A stretch of DNA of 64,000 nt. Source: Corythucha ciliata (taxonomy: Eukaryota; Arthropoda; Insecta; Hemiptera; Tingidae). Of this stretch, positions 23,721-34,940 are shown in pieces; within the stretch, counting starts at the first letter, position 1, and each line of letters opens with the position of its first letter. The position numbers and the translations under genes are program-made. The stretch spans positions 6,944,001-7,008,000 of the forward strand of contig CM075943.1 of assembly GCA_038030265.1 (NCBI GenBank). Reading direction: 5' to 3'. The notes under the pieces were generated by a model. The model had not been told where the DNA came from. It did not search any database and worked only from the letters and a program-made list of their open reading frames with translations.

Positions 23721-23949
23721 AATACACCAGCGCTCATGTGGCGACTAAGTGAAACGACCTTCTGGGGTATCCTTCAATTTTCAATTGGGTTTACTTCAAT
23801 AATTTTCTTTCTGATTCTGTTTCTCACCACCATAATAAACAATACAAAGCAAGGATTGTTAGTTCATCTTAGCTCGGCAAGAGCGCTGCTGTATTTATGA
23901 AAGATGTCAATAAATCCAAAAAATTTCATGAATTTGGCTGTTTCAACCC

Positions 23950-24145
23950 CTGGGGTTGGAGCTTTGCAGTGGTTGGACCTTCGCTGTGGTTGGTCCACTG
24001 CTTTTGTCGACCCATTGATGTCGTTGGAAGCTTTCTGAGGTTGGACCCTGGCTGTGGTTAAACCTTTTGCTATGCTTGGACCTTTGATTTGGTTGGGAGC
24101 TTCGCTGTGGTTGGACCTTTTTCTGTGGTTGTACTGGTTGTATGC
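23950..24145 (+). repeat. TTTGCTGTGGTTGGACC array
   Basis: About eight units of GCTGTGGTTGGACCTTTG. Apparent Leu/Trp-rich or Gln/Pro-rich proteins on either strand are repeat translations. Confidence 0.8.
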
Positions 24146-24159
24146 GGCAAATGCCACGG

Positions 24160-24900
24160 TCAAGGTCAAAATTTACGCGAAACGTCACATATGGGTGAGA
24201 GAAAAACTGTTTCGAAGCGGCTGTAGCACACCAAGGGAAAAGTTTACGCTAAATGCCCCCATTTTGTGGGCAAAACGCAACATTGGGGAAAAAACTCACG
24301 TTCAACCCGCAATTTGTATGGGAAATTATCTATTTAATTAGAATTGTCATAGAAAATTGTGTTGTTCTTATAAGGGAATTGTCCATTTGAAGACGAAAAT
24401 GGAAAATGATTCACGGGAAACCCAACAATAGAGGCGAAATTTATCAAAAATTCCCCATTTTAGAGCGAAACGTCACATCCAGGCCAATAATTAAGTGTTA
24501 AGGCCTCATTCAGGACAAAAATCCATGCATTCAAAGCGGAATTTACACACAATGCCCCACAGTGGGAAAAACACAGCGAATCGACAATTTCAGGGAAAAA
24601 CTGATGCGAAACGCCTCACTAAGGACAATTTTTTTGATAAAATTGTCGATTTCATAAGGAAATTGTCGAATTTGTTTTATGAGAAAACATGCAATTTTAT
24701 GGGAAGTCATAAGCAGATGAGCTAATGGTTGATTTTATGGTTACACTTTCAATTTAAAAGGTGGCAATTTTAATGAGCACATCGTCAGATTCAAGGGGAA
24801 TTTGCGTCATTTTTATTAACGAATTGTCAAATAGATGAAAAAAATTATCAATTTGACTTGAAAAATTGTCAATTTGAAGCAGAAATAGTCAACTTATTTT
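24160..24900 (+). repeat. GAAATTGTCAATTT array with AAACGTCAC-type front part
   Basis: The front part has spaced GCGAAACGTCACAT-like units, followed by about 15 units of AATTGTCAATTTTATGAG. The same two-part order flanks the hAT-like element at 46560-46678 / 49450-50170. Confidence 0.75.
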
Positions 24901-25289
24901 GTGGTTGGGCCTTTTTTGTGGGTTTTGGAGCTTTGCTTTAATTCATAAAGCTGTCGTTCGTGTGGCCACCGTTTGCGCGAAAATTCTTGTGACTCTTTTT
25001 ATGCAAAATGGCAAAGCCCTATGGCATCACAGTGATGACTTCTTCAAAGGCTCGTATGACTGGAAATCCGTCTCGATTCTCGGATTCCCTGTGTCGTGAA
25101 ACCTCTAAAATACGCGGTTTTGTCAATTTTTAAATTTTCATCATGTTTGCCAAAAATTGCCCTGAGGTAAATCGGCCGATTTTTAGACTGATTTTTTTTT
25201 TGGTTCGATATGAGCCGGACGTGGCTCAAATGAGTCCCATATGGACAATGCTGAATTGTCCATATGGATACGTGCACGTCCAGGTACGT

Positions 25290-25985
25290 GCCCTAACACG
25301 TACCTATGCTGTGGTTTGACCTTAAATTGGTTTGAAACTTTGCTGTGGTTGGGTCGTTACTGCTTACTGTGATTTGAGGTTATAATTGTTGTTAGAGATT
25401 TGCTGTGGTTGGGCCTAGGTGTGGTTGAGCCTTGGCTGTGGTTGGACCACTGCTGTCGTTGAGCCATTGGTGTGGTTGGACCTATGGACCTTTGCTGTGG
25501 TTGGACATTTGCTGTGGTTGGGACCTTTGCTGTTGTCGTGCCTTGGCTGCTGTTGGACCTATCATACCTATGCTGTAGTTTGAACTTTTTTGTGGTTTGT
25601 GGTTTGATGCTTTGCTGTGGTTGGGACGTTGCTGCTTACTGTGACTTGAGGTTCTAACTGTGCTTAGAGCTTTGCTGTGGTTGGACCAGTCCTGTTGTTG
25701 GACTTGTGGTTGGAAGCTCGCTGAGGGTGGATCCTGGCAGTGTGGTTGAACCAGTGGCGTACCCAGAGGGACGGCGATAGATGGGTCGCCCCCTCCGGGA
25801 GGTCGTTTTTAGCCAAGTTTTTGCGAAATTGCTGCAATACAAAGGGCATTCATTACAACACCCGTCCCCCGCCGGTTCTTTACACGCCGTGGACTGCCGG
25901 AATCGCCCCCTCCGGAAGGATTTTTAGTTACGCCCCTGGGTTAAACCTCTGCTGTGGTGGGGGGGGGAGATAGAACTCTGTTAAA
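25290..25985 (+). repeat. TTTGCTGTGGTTGGACC array, split by a hAT MITE
   Basis: About 25 diverged units of 18-21 bp. The array is split by the element at 25752-25938, whose target duplication is itself array sequence (GGTTGAAC/GGTTAAAC). Confidence 0.8.
25752..25938. mobile_element. 187-bp hAT-like MITE with 8-bp target duplication
   Basis: Left end CAGTGGCGTACCCAG, right end (reversed) CAGGGGCGTAACTAA. Flanks are GGTTGAAC (25744-25751) and GGTTAAAC (25939-25946), 7/8 identical. The subterminal TCGCCCCCTCCGG occurs near both ends in the same orientation. It is the smallest closed member of this end type in the window. Confidence 0.85.
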
Positions 25986-26394
25986 GGACCTCATGGAGTT
26001 ACGTCCCTGGGCCCGAATATTGTCTGCGGCCCTGAATTCCCGCGTGTCCAGTTTTTACTGCTGGCTACCATGGACCGCCATAAAACATGAAAATAGTCTG
26101 GGGAAATTTTAAGGAGGGAAAATGTCGGGTGTGGGTAATCTGTCCGTGCACGGTTCTGCTGTGGTCATTACGTGATATCGGGGTTGCCCAAGAACGTCTC
26201 CTATTGAAGGGTGGTTTACAAGATCATACGATCACGTTCACTATGATTTTAAGTTCGCTAGGTTCTTCTGAACTAAATACATCGGAATCCAAGCGAGGTT
26301 CTTTGTTTTATTTATCAATTATCGGACTAATTTGAGATATTTTCAGATGAAGTCGAAATCCTGCGGTGGCCTTTCCGGTGGATGCCAATTCCGG

Positions 26395-26660
26395 CCATAT
26401 CGGTGGCCCACCAAATTTGTCCGAAGTAGTCTCCGGACTTACTGGTGCCCCCCCCCCCATTTTTCCGAGACGCTTCGGACATATTGTTGGGTGAAGCCAC
26501 CAATTCGTCCGCAGTGCATTGGACAAATTGGTGGGAGAGGGAATTTTTCCCATATGACCGCCCACCAATTTGTCCAGTACACAACGGACATATTGGTGGG
26601 TTCAGGAATTCCTTCCATCACCGCACCCACCAATTTGACCGTTCCACCAATATGACAGCG
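26395..26660. repeat. Cluster of alternating inverted CCACCAATTTGTCCG sites
   Basis: At least nine sites, alternating between the two strands: CCACCAAATTTGTCCG near 26410, GGACTTACTGGTGC near 26439, CGGACATATTGTTGGG near 26477, CCACCAATTCGTCCG near 26498, TTGGACAAATTGGTGGG near 26519, CCACCAATTTGTCC near 26564, CGGACATATTGGTGGG near 26585, CCACCAATTTGACC near 26627 and CCACCAATATGAC near 26644. Open frames on both strands here are by-products. Confidence 0.75.
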
Positions 26661-26664
26661 ACTC

Positions 26665-29600
26665 TCTGTACGGTTTCTTGTAATAGAAGCCCGAAAAACG
26701 TGCTGTACACTGATGGGAAAAGTTGTTCAGCACTAGTTTGAACGCGAAAAATCGAGTTTTAAGTAGTAATCGGTTGACTTTCGACGAAATATTGGGCAAC
26801 ATTTTTGGCAGTGTGAGGGACCCCTTTACTCTATAGTTGAAGTTATACAACAAGCCTCTCCCGTTTGAAGGAATTACGAACTTGAAATGGAATCCAGGGA
26901 AGATTGTCCATATTTTTGGTTGGGTTAAATACGTGTTTGTTAATTTTAGGTATTACCGAAATAATGGAAAACAGTGTGTGAATCACTTAAAATAGTTTTC
27001 CTAACATCTTACAGCGCCTGGCTAGGTCAACCCGAGTTTTCCAACTCTTCTCAGTTGCGGATGTTCTATTTCTTTTCAATGTCCATATATCGCTATCGTT
27101 TTTCGCCATTTTTTCACTGTATGAATAAATTATTGGAGGGGTTGGAAAAACACCCACTCGGGAACACCCAAGCTCCTTTTAGCTTATAGTTAAATTCACA
27201 ATGATCGGTATTTTATAAGTCAGAGGGCTAATCATTGAAAAATGCAGCCGCAGTTTGTGGACGGGACGGCAAATAAGCGTATACACGAATACGTTTTTGC
27301 TATTTTCCTTTCGATATTTTTCGGTGAAGTATCGACCTTGGGGGGGCTCGGTGTGTCGAAATTATTTCCGGTAGAGCTTCGGGCGTGAAGAGAGAGAGAG
27401 AGAGAGAGAGAGAAAAAAAACTTCTTTCTATACGTAAAGAAACTATTCCCCCCCCCCCTCACACTGATCAGAAAAAGCAGGTGCCTTCAAATTATGTCGA
27501 GTTATTCATAAATAATTGCGTCTTTTTCCCCCCAAAATGAAGAATTCGACAAGGAAAAATAAAAATGTTCAGGGGGAATTCTCAACACCCCGTGTATCCG
27601 CCGCTGAGTCACTCAACTCCGCCGCCCCCCGTATTCAAATTCGTCTATTCCCAAGTATTTCTTGTCTCGTTTCCGTCTCATCATCAATCTTTTGACGTAA
27701 ATAATGACGAGAATTTCAAGGAAATCTATGGGGGCCAAAAGGCGTGGGATGAAAGGAGGGAAACAGGGAAAGTGTGATTTTTCCGTTGCTTCATTTTTCG
27801 TTATTTCTGCATCGATTTTTAGTAATAATTTTATGTTAAAAACTCTGGAGAAATAGAGTGGATCAAAAAAAGTGTTTATGGTGAATAATACCGTAACATA
27901 GGATTGTGAGGGGGGGGGTCTTTGAATCGCATTGTTATACAGCCCGATATTCTTTCGAACAAGTGCAGGAATTTGAGGCCTTAGCCACGGATGATCGCCT
28001 TCTATCTTTTTCCTTTTTCTTATTATTCTTGGTCTTCTTCATCATTCTTTCTTCTGACGATTATAATAGTTCACGGATACCTGAGCAGAGCGAGCCAGGT
28101 CGGACACACAAAGGATCCCCCGGGACAGACACCAACCATTAAATGTGAGGGAGTGAAGTCTGGTGGTTGGTGGTGTTGGATGGGTTGGGGGGTGGGGGTG
28201 AGGTCTCAAGGTAAAAAGAGAAGCCCTCCTGATGATGGACTAGATGTATGTGTGGTGACGGGGTGGAGGTACCCCCCCATCATCCTTCTTATACGAAATG
28301 AGGAACAATGATGAAGAGGAGGGTGGATATTTGAGGTTATTACCTCTGACAATTTCTTGTAATTTGTTATGCCCTTCCTTTTTTTTGTTGCTGTATGAGT
28401 GAAGACCTCGATAATCTTTGGATCTCCAAAGAAAGAAAAAATTGAAGGCACACATACAGTTCACTGATTTTTCCCCTTTTTTCTACTATCGTTTCAAGTC
28501 TCGTATATGGGCGATTTTTATTCCAGAAAAATGTCTTGTTACCTACTTCTTGCAGGAAACGAAAAAATCAAGTTTCACTAACTTTCATTCAATTAGGTAG
28601 CTCTTGTTTAGAAACCTCGGCCAATTGTCTATTGTTTCCTTTGGAAGAGTTCTTACAGGAACGAGATAACATTTACTAAAGCAAAGCAAATAATTCACCT
28701 TGTTTGTACTAACATCGAAGTTGCCCTCAAACCTGCCCTTAATTCGCCAGATTTTTCTATTGATTGCCTCGACTTGTAATAACTCCTCCACTCCCCCCCC
28801 CAACAGTACTAGTGCTTCCGTCCCCTCCCTTCACCTTTCAAGCCATCTGCCAATAGTTTAAATTTTTTGTTAATAATAATTATTGGACCATGATGGGGTA
28901 GAGGAAGGGGGTATTGTGGCTTTCAGTAAGTACGTCTATATGTAGAAGACATGGCAGGTGTGTTTCACCCGTGACTAACATCCTCGATGGCTTCGCTTCA
29001 CTTCCTTTCACACTTCTCTCTTATGTTCTTTATATTTTCCACCTCCATCTGAATCTGACTTTTTTTTTTTTTTCATACCTTCTTCAATCCGTTCCGGACT
29101 CTTCCAGTTAAATCACCTTTACCCCTTCTCCATTTTCTTCTTTTCATTTCTTTTATTATTCTTCTTTTCTAATCTCTTTTTACCCCCGTCGTGAAAATGG
29201 GAAACCTATTTAAATGTTATTTTACGCCTTCTCAAGGGGACATTGGAAAGAAAAAATTCTGCCGATGAAGGCAAGGGACAAAGCTTTCTCATTTGTCACT
29301 CTCATTCCATCGTTTAGTTCTCCCTGGCAGGATATAGAAAAACAGTTTTTCACTCTCAGATGAGAATTTTGAGGTTCACCCCTCTTGCTTTTTTTTTGCA
29401 AACCATTTTATTTATTTTTTCCTCGCGTAAGAATCCCTTATATTGAAAATGTGAAATGTTGGGGGGAGGGGGATAGGATTTATTTATTTCGAGTCAAAAA
29501 AAGTTTTCAATCAAACTTGCCCAGAAAATTCAATGAAAAATGCCCAGAAATTTGCATTCGTCAGACTTTGAGCGTTGACGTGTAATGGGTGGGTAGCACA

Positions 29601-29850
29601 GGATCTGCTGCCCCCCCCCCCAATGCAGATTTTGGGATATTTGAGTTTGCTATTCCGTAAGGTGCTATTTCGCTGATATTTAGAACCGAAACTTGCCCTT
29701 TTGCAGATTTTCATCTCAAAATGCAGCAAAATTCGTGGCTATTTGGCTCCAACTTTGGAATGCAGCAGTTTTTGGATGGATTTGTTCAATGAATGAGTCA
29801 TCTGCTAATTCATTCAATGACACGTATAAATCCACGTTCAAATCAGAATT
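26665..29850. other. Long gene-free stretch
   Basis: Contains (GA)n at about 27391-27412, C runs near 27449, 28791 and 29611, and pyrimidine-rich blocks (28990-29170). I see no gene or array. Confidence 0.5.
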
Positions 29851-29854
29851 ATTA

Positions 29855-29994
29855 AGCTCGGTGCACACGATGAATTTTTCGAAGCATGTTTACATGCACG
29901 ATGAAAAAAACATATGATCCCCGGTAGTGACCGGTTGTTTTTTTAGAACAGGCAGGCCATCATGCTTCAAAAAATGCTTCGTGTGCACCGAGCT
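29855..29994. mobile_element. 140-bp MITE with TTA target duplication (PIF/Harbinger-like)
   Basis: Inverted ends AGCTCGGTGCACACGA and TCGTGTGCACCGAGCT are exact for 16 bp, flanked by TTA at 29852-29854 and 29995-29997. A 3-bp TTA duplication is the usual PIF/Harbinger signature. Inside, ATGCTTC/GAAGCAT also pair. Confidence 0.75.
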
Positions 29995-30309
29995 TTAGTG
30001 AGTTTTAGCACTCTCCCGTTAAATCCTCTGGAAAATTTATTTTCAAATTTAAACCAATCAGATGTTTCGTAACCAAGCAACGACTGATTTATCGTTTGCG
30101 TTAGCGTTAGCGGGGGTGTTCCTAAAAGTCTTTATTTGCTTTTGATTTCGCTCCCCCTCCCCTACTCAAAAAAATTGATTTTGCCGGTGTTCATAGTCGC
30201 ACTCATGCAGTTTGACGAGTTTCTCGGATAATTAACTTCGAAACTTGCCATTTCGTGACAGTTTATCCGTCGAATCTCGACTCTTTTTGCCACCGTCTAC
30301 AATTTTTTT

Positions 30310-31260
30310 TCCGGTTATTCAGGTGGTTCGACCTTGGATGGGGTTGGACCTTTGCTGTGGTTCGACCTTTGTTGTGGTTTGACATTGACGTGGTTGGAGC
30401 CTTGCTGAGCTTGAACCTTTGCTGTGGTTGGACCTCTGGGGGGCAAGTACGAAGGGGTGTTATTCCATATAACACCTCTCTTACTTCAGCCCCTGCTGGG
30501 ATTGAACCTTTGCTGTGGTTCGACCTTTGCTGTGAATCGACCTTTGCTTGAGGTTCGACCTTTGCTGTGGTTCGACCTTTGCTATGGTTCGACCTTTGTT
30601 GTGGTTGAATCTCTTCTGTGGTTTGACCTTTGCTGTGTGGTTCGACCTTGGATGTGGTTCGACATTGACGTGGTTGGAGCCTGGCTGAGCTTGAACTTTT
30701 GCTGTGGTTGGACCTCTGCTGTGGTCGAACCTTTGCTGTGGTTCGACCTTTGTTGTGGTTGGATGTCTTCTGTGGTTTGACCTTTGCTGTGTGGTTCGAC
30801 CTTGGATGTGGTTCGACATTGACGTGGTTGGAGCCTGGCTTAGCTTGAACTTTTGCTGTGATTGGAGCCTTGATGTGCTGGAACCCTTGCCGTGTTTGAA
30901 CATTTGCCGTGGTTGTACCTTTTCTGTAGTTTGACCTTTGCTGTGCTTCGACCTTAGATGTGGTTGGACCTTTGCTTTGGTTCGACTTTTTTTTGTGGTT
31001 TGACCTCTGCTGTGGTTGGACTTAACTGTGGTTGGACCACAGCTGTAGCTGGACTTTACTTTGGTTGGAGCCTTGGTGTGCTTGAACCTTTGCTTTTGTT
31101 GTACCTTGTCTATGGTTATGCTTTTTCTGTTGTTGGTCCGTGGCTGTAGCTGGACTTTGCTGTTGTTGGACCTTGGCAGGTTGTGGGCGGGACCTGTTCT
31201 GTTGTTCGAGCTTTGAGCTGTGATTAGTCTCTTTTTGTGGTCCTGAGCTTTTCAGCGTGC
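30310..31260 (+). repeat. Largest TTTGCTGTGGTTCGACC array
   Basis: Some 45 units of about 18-21 bp. It contains a higher-order duplication: the run GTGTGGTTCGACCTTGGATG and following units recur near 30636 and 30791. Both strands stay open for over 100 codons because the unit lacks stops, so these are not genes. Confidence 0.85.
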
Positions 31261-31284
31261 GGGCCTTTGCCTGTGGTTGGATGC

Positions 31285-31850
31285 GAAATTAAGGTTGGAA
31301 ATAGCAAAATCGTGAAATTATGTTTTGAAGAAGCAAAATCCGCGATATTCGTTGTGAGAGGGCAAAAATATTCTGTAAAATTTGAGTTCAAACTGCTAAA
31401 ATCACGAACTTGTGTTTTCAACGTTAGCTGTTCAAATTGGTCAAAAATCGTACGACCTGTGGACTCGAGAAAGAGCCAAACTCACGAAATTCGATGAGTA
31501 AAATAACCAAAATCTGAGAAATTGTGGTTGAAATGAGCCAAATACACAAAATTAGGGTTTGAATGAAAAAAAAAATCCGCAAAATTTGGGATTTATGAGA
31601 CCCAAATTGACGAAATTTAGGTTTCGAAAACTCCAAAATCCATAATTTGGATTTTTAAAGAGCCTGTTTTCTGAATTAGCGAAACTGATTTCAGTAAGAT
31701 CTAAAACCACGAAATTTTGGTTTTAAACGCTTGAAAATCGGCTTAATTATGGCAGGTACTTACTAAATATTAAAAATTAGTGAAATTTGGTTTTGAAGGT
31801 GTCAAATTTGAAACAAATGTTGAAACAATTGGTCATGAAAAGCGAATTTA
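31285..31850 (-). repeat. CCAATTTCG..GGATTTT family array, reverse orientation
   Basis: Diverged AAATC.GCGAAATT.GGTTTT units of about 30 bp, immediately after the GTGGTT array. It ends at a G13 run at about 31855. Confidence 0.7.
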
Positions 31851-31904
31851 TGTTGGGGGGGGGGGGCGAAAAGCTTAAAGATTTAAATTATGCATTCGAA
31901 ATAT

Positions 31905-32995
31905 TCCTGACAGAGAAAATGCGCTAAGTGGCGACTAAAATTAAAAAATAATTCACCGCTAAACTTGAGAAAATAATTCGCGGAAAAAGTAGAGAAAATG
32001 CGCTAGTATGATGCTAAAATGTTTAAGGCCCTAATTCACGGATAACATGTGATAAAACCATAAAATCCGCCTATGCACGGACCGCCAATTCCCGCCTAAT
32101 ATTGTGTAAAACGCAAAAGGCTCATTTGCAGCTAAAATGGAGAAGGATGATAATTCACGGATCAATTTGAGATAATGCGCTAATTTACAGTTGAGAGTGA
32201 GGAATGCGGTGTTTCTTGGCTAAAATTAAGAAATGATCCGCCGCTGAAATTGGACAAATAATTCGCGGCAAAAATAGGAAATAGCGCTAATTACCGGCGA
32301 AAATAGATGAAAAGCGCTAATGCGAATAAGGTAAAATGGAGAAAAACGCTAATTCACAGATTTTGTGGATTCACAGCTCTTAGCCACCCCAAAGCAACTC
32401 GGGTAATTTGCAGCTGAAATTGAGTAAAGGCGGTGATTCGCTGGTAAAATTCAGAAATAATTTGTAGCTAAAATGAAATAAAAAAAAAAAAAAAAAAAAA
32501 AACGCCTATTCGCGGATCCGCGGAATTTGAGAGAATCCGCTAATTCACGGCTAAATTTGGGGGAAAAAACGCGGTAACTCGTAGCTATAAAATGGAGATA
32601 AATGGGGAAAACCGTTAACTCACGTCTAAAATTGATACATGCCGCTAATTCCCGTCTTAAATGTAGATAAAGAGCTCAATCGCTGGTAAAATTTGCGGCT
32701 AAAGTGGACAAGAAGCGCTCATTCGCTGCTGAAACGGAGAAAAACTATAAATAGCTGATAAATGTGAGAAAATCCAATAGTTCACGGTTAAAATTAGGAA
32801 AACACAATAATTCGCGGCCAAAACTAATGAAGAACTCACGACTAAAATTGAGAAAAAGCGCTTAGATTTCGGGAAAAATCCGTGAAAAATCGCTAACTAT
32901 GGCTAAAATGGAGACATCGCCAATTTTTGTTTTCTATAGGGGCAAGTTTGTGGCCAAAACTCAGAATAAAAGAAAGAGTAAACCCTATTTATGGT
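31905..32995 (-). repeat. GCGAATTAGCG-family array, reverse orientation
   Basis: About 35 diverged GCTAATTCGCGGCTAAAATTGAG units with a poly-A run at about 32480-32502. The block is closed on the right by a one-ended hAT-like terminus at 33033. Confidence 0.8.
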
Positions 32996-33007
32996 AGAAC
33001 CCCTTCC

Positions 33008-33033
33008 AAGATAAAATCCTAGATCCGCCACTG
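33008..33033 (-). mobile_element. hAT-like right terminus
   Basis: AAAATCCTAGATCCGCCACTG reversed is CAGTGGCGGATCTAGG, the same as the left terminus at 60158. It abuts the end of the reverse-orientation GCG array. The following 8 bp are ACCAATTG, and the partner end was not found. Confidence 0.55.
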
Positions 33034-33049
33034 ACCAATTGGTTGGGGT

Positions 33050-33277
33050 TTACTTGGATCCTTCACTTTGTACACCAAGTACTGTCGTCACCTGCAAGTT
33101 GCTTGAACACGGCCCGGAGTAGGCTTGTTTTTCTTTTGCTCTCCGTGACTGCATGGCTAAGTCATACGTAAATTCAGCTGTTTCAACAGTCGTGCTGGAT
33201 ACGAAGATTAGGTATAGAATTGGCCCCAGTACTCTGCCCTGAGGTACTCCACGAGAATTGTTACAAATTATTTTCAT
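33050..33277 (-). pseudogene. Reverse transcriptase fragment of a non-LTR retrotransposon
   Basis: The minus-strand translation contains S-R-G-V-P-Q-G-R-V-L-G-P-I-L-Y-L-I-F, which matches the conserved RT block G-V-P-Q-G-S-V-L-G-P of Jockey/CR1-type non-LTR elements. It is followed by a damaged active-site block (F-T-Y-D-L-A-M where the family has ADD) and then sequence no longer aligned with the family. Only about 75 residues of an RT domain of several hundred remain, with an internal deletion just after the G-P motif. It is a dead scrap with no endonuclease or 5' part nearby, and it lies between two 27-bp direct repeats. The clade assignment is tentative. Confidence 0.75.
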
Positions 33278-33402
33278 TTCATGTCCTTGTTTTTGGCTTT
33301 TATGTTTTTATCTTTGAAATCGCAATTCATCCTTTTGAAAATAAAGATTTTAAATTTTAAGAAATTCCAAAAAGGTCTTAGCCACCCCAAAGCAACTCGG
33401 GT

Positions 33403-34864
33403 GATTTTCGGATTGGCCGCAGGTTTCGTTTTAATACCGTCGCTATAGCGTCATATAACGAAATGAAACACATTCCTTCCAACCCGCCCCCTCTCCACCC
33501 TCCGTCTCTCTCTATAAAAGGGTGAGAAAATGAATGATCGCTCGTAAAAAAAAAAAAATATATTACGGGCTCGCGCGCTATATTCCGCGCGCAGCGGAAC
33601 AAAAACTTTCCCTCACGTGCTTTTTTTTTCGCCCCCCTCCCCCGTGTTTTTCCCATCCAACACCTCTAATTTACCATGCTTTTATCCTTTAACTTAATTC
33701 GACATTCTATTCAACATTGTGAAATGTAATTGTCATTGATTGTCGGCGTCTCTGCCTCTTTTTTTAAAAGTTTCATCGCCCCCCCCCTCCCCTTTTGTAC
33801 CACAATATCCGGCGGGATAGGTGGGTGGTGGTAAAGGGAAAGACATTTTTCGGTGTATTGGGAAAATGGAAACTGTTCCCGTTAACAGGTGTAGGTCTTC
33901 ATCGTTTTTTTTTTGTTTGTTTTTTTTTTTTTGCGTGGTATTTTTATTTTTTTCGATTCCAACTTTTTTGAAGGTTTAAATTATAAAATTATCCTTTTTT
34001 TAATGGCTTGAAACAAAAAAAAATAAAAAAATAACGGAAGTTTATTCATCCTAAAGCATTCTTTGAATAAATATCAGCAAATAATATGTTTTGTTGCGTT
34101 TGTTGACTCATGCTTTCCAACTGGGCATCCTGATGGCTAATCTTTACAAAAGTACACATTCCCATGAGAATGTGTACCTTTTTAAAAACGAGAAAGAACA
34201 AAAAACTCCTATAATTTCGCGAAAACAAAGTGTATTTTTATCTCGTAATTATTCAAAGTTTGTGAAAAATAACAACTTCTCTTAATTTCGCTCCACCCCC
34301 CGCCCCCTATATCATTTGGACTTCCTGTACTGAGAATGAGTGCAGGGCTAAACTTCGACAGAGTGCGTCAACTTGTTTGCCCTTAAAACCTTATAATCGG
34401 TTTTTGTGTAGTGTTGTTGTTTCTACATATAGAAAGCCCGATATGACGATGTGAGGCTTTACTAGAAAGGCTGTTTCTATTATAATCAAATTGAGCATGG
34501 TGTTGGGTCCGAAATAAGTCAGTCAAGATTACTCCGAAATATCCTGATTCGAGACTGGAATTCTTGGCTTAGACTACATTTAAAAAAAATAATAATAGTC
34601 ACTATCTGAGAGATCACCATCAGATCCATGACTGATTCATGAATAGGTCTCCATTTCCATTGTTTAATCCATTTCAAAGCCACAACTGTTGAATGGGTAG
34701 TCAGTTTCTAGAGAGAACAGGTCACCTATCAGGTTGAAAGGTCCGTTTTCAAGTTCCCCCTCCCACTACTCCTCCTCTTCCTACCGGTTGCTCAATTGCT
34801 GCACGCTGCAACTACTGGTTGAATGTACACATATTTATTTAATACACATATTAATTTTTTTCAG
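33403..34864. other. Gene-free upstream region of the Myb/SANT-like gene
   Basis: Simple sequence, T and A runs and a C9 run near 33780. A T-rich AG acceptor at 34863-34864 marks the start of a probable 5' untranslated exon. I recognise no promoter. Confidence 0.45.
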
Positions 34865-34940
34865 ACTTTTTGACGATTTTCGCTCCACCAAACTAAGCAG
34901 TATCCCTCGAAACAGGGACCGCCATCATCAGGGAAAGAGA

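Larger units (their letters stand above)
32378..33402. repeat. Pair of 27-bp exact direct repeats about 1 kb apart
   Basis: Copies lie at 32378-32404 and 33376-33402 (TCTTAGCCACC...CAACTCGGGT, 27/27). The interval holds array sequence, a hAT-like end and the RT scrap. It is too long for a normal target duplication. Confidence 0.7.

Noticed and set aside
30255..30934. Long open frames on both strands rich in Leu/Trp/Cys or Gln/Asn
   Set aside because: These are pure translations of the GCTGTGGTT minisatellite unit, which lacks stops in several frames.
32378..33402. Reading the 27-bp direct repeats as a target-site duplication
   Set aside because: Known integrases give far shorter duplications, and no element ends sit at the repeat borders.
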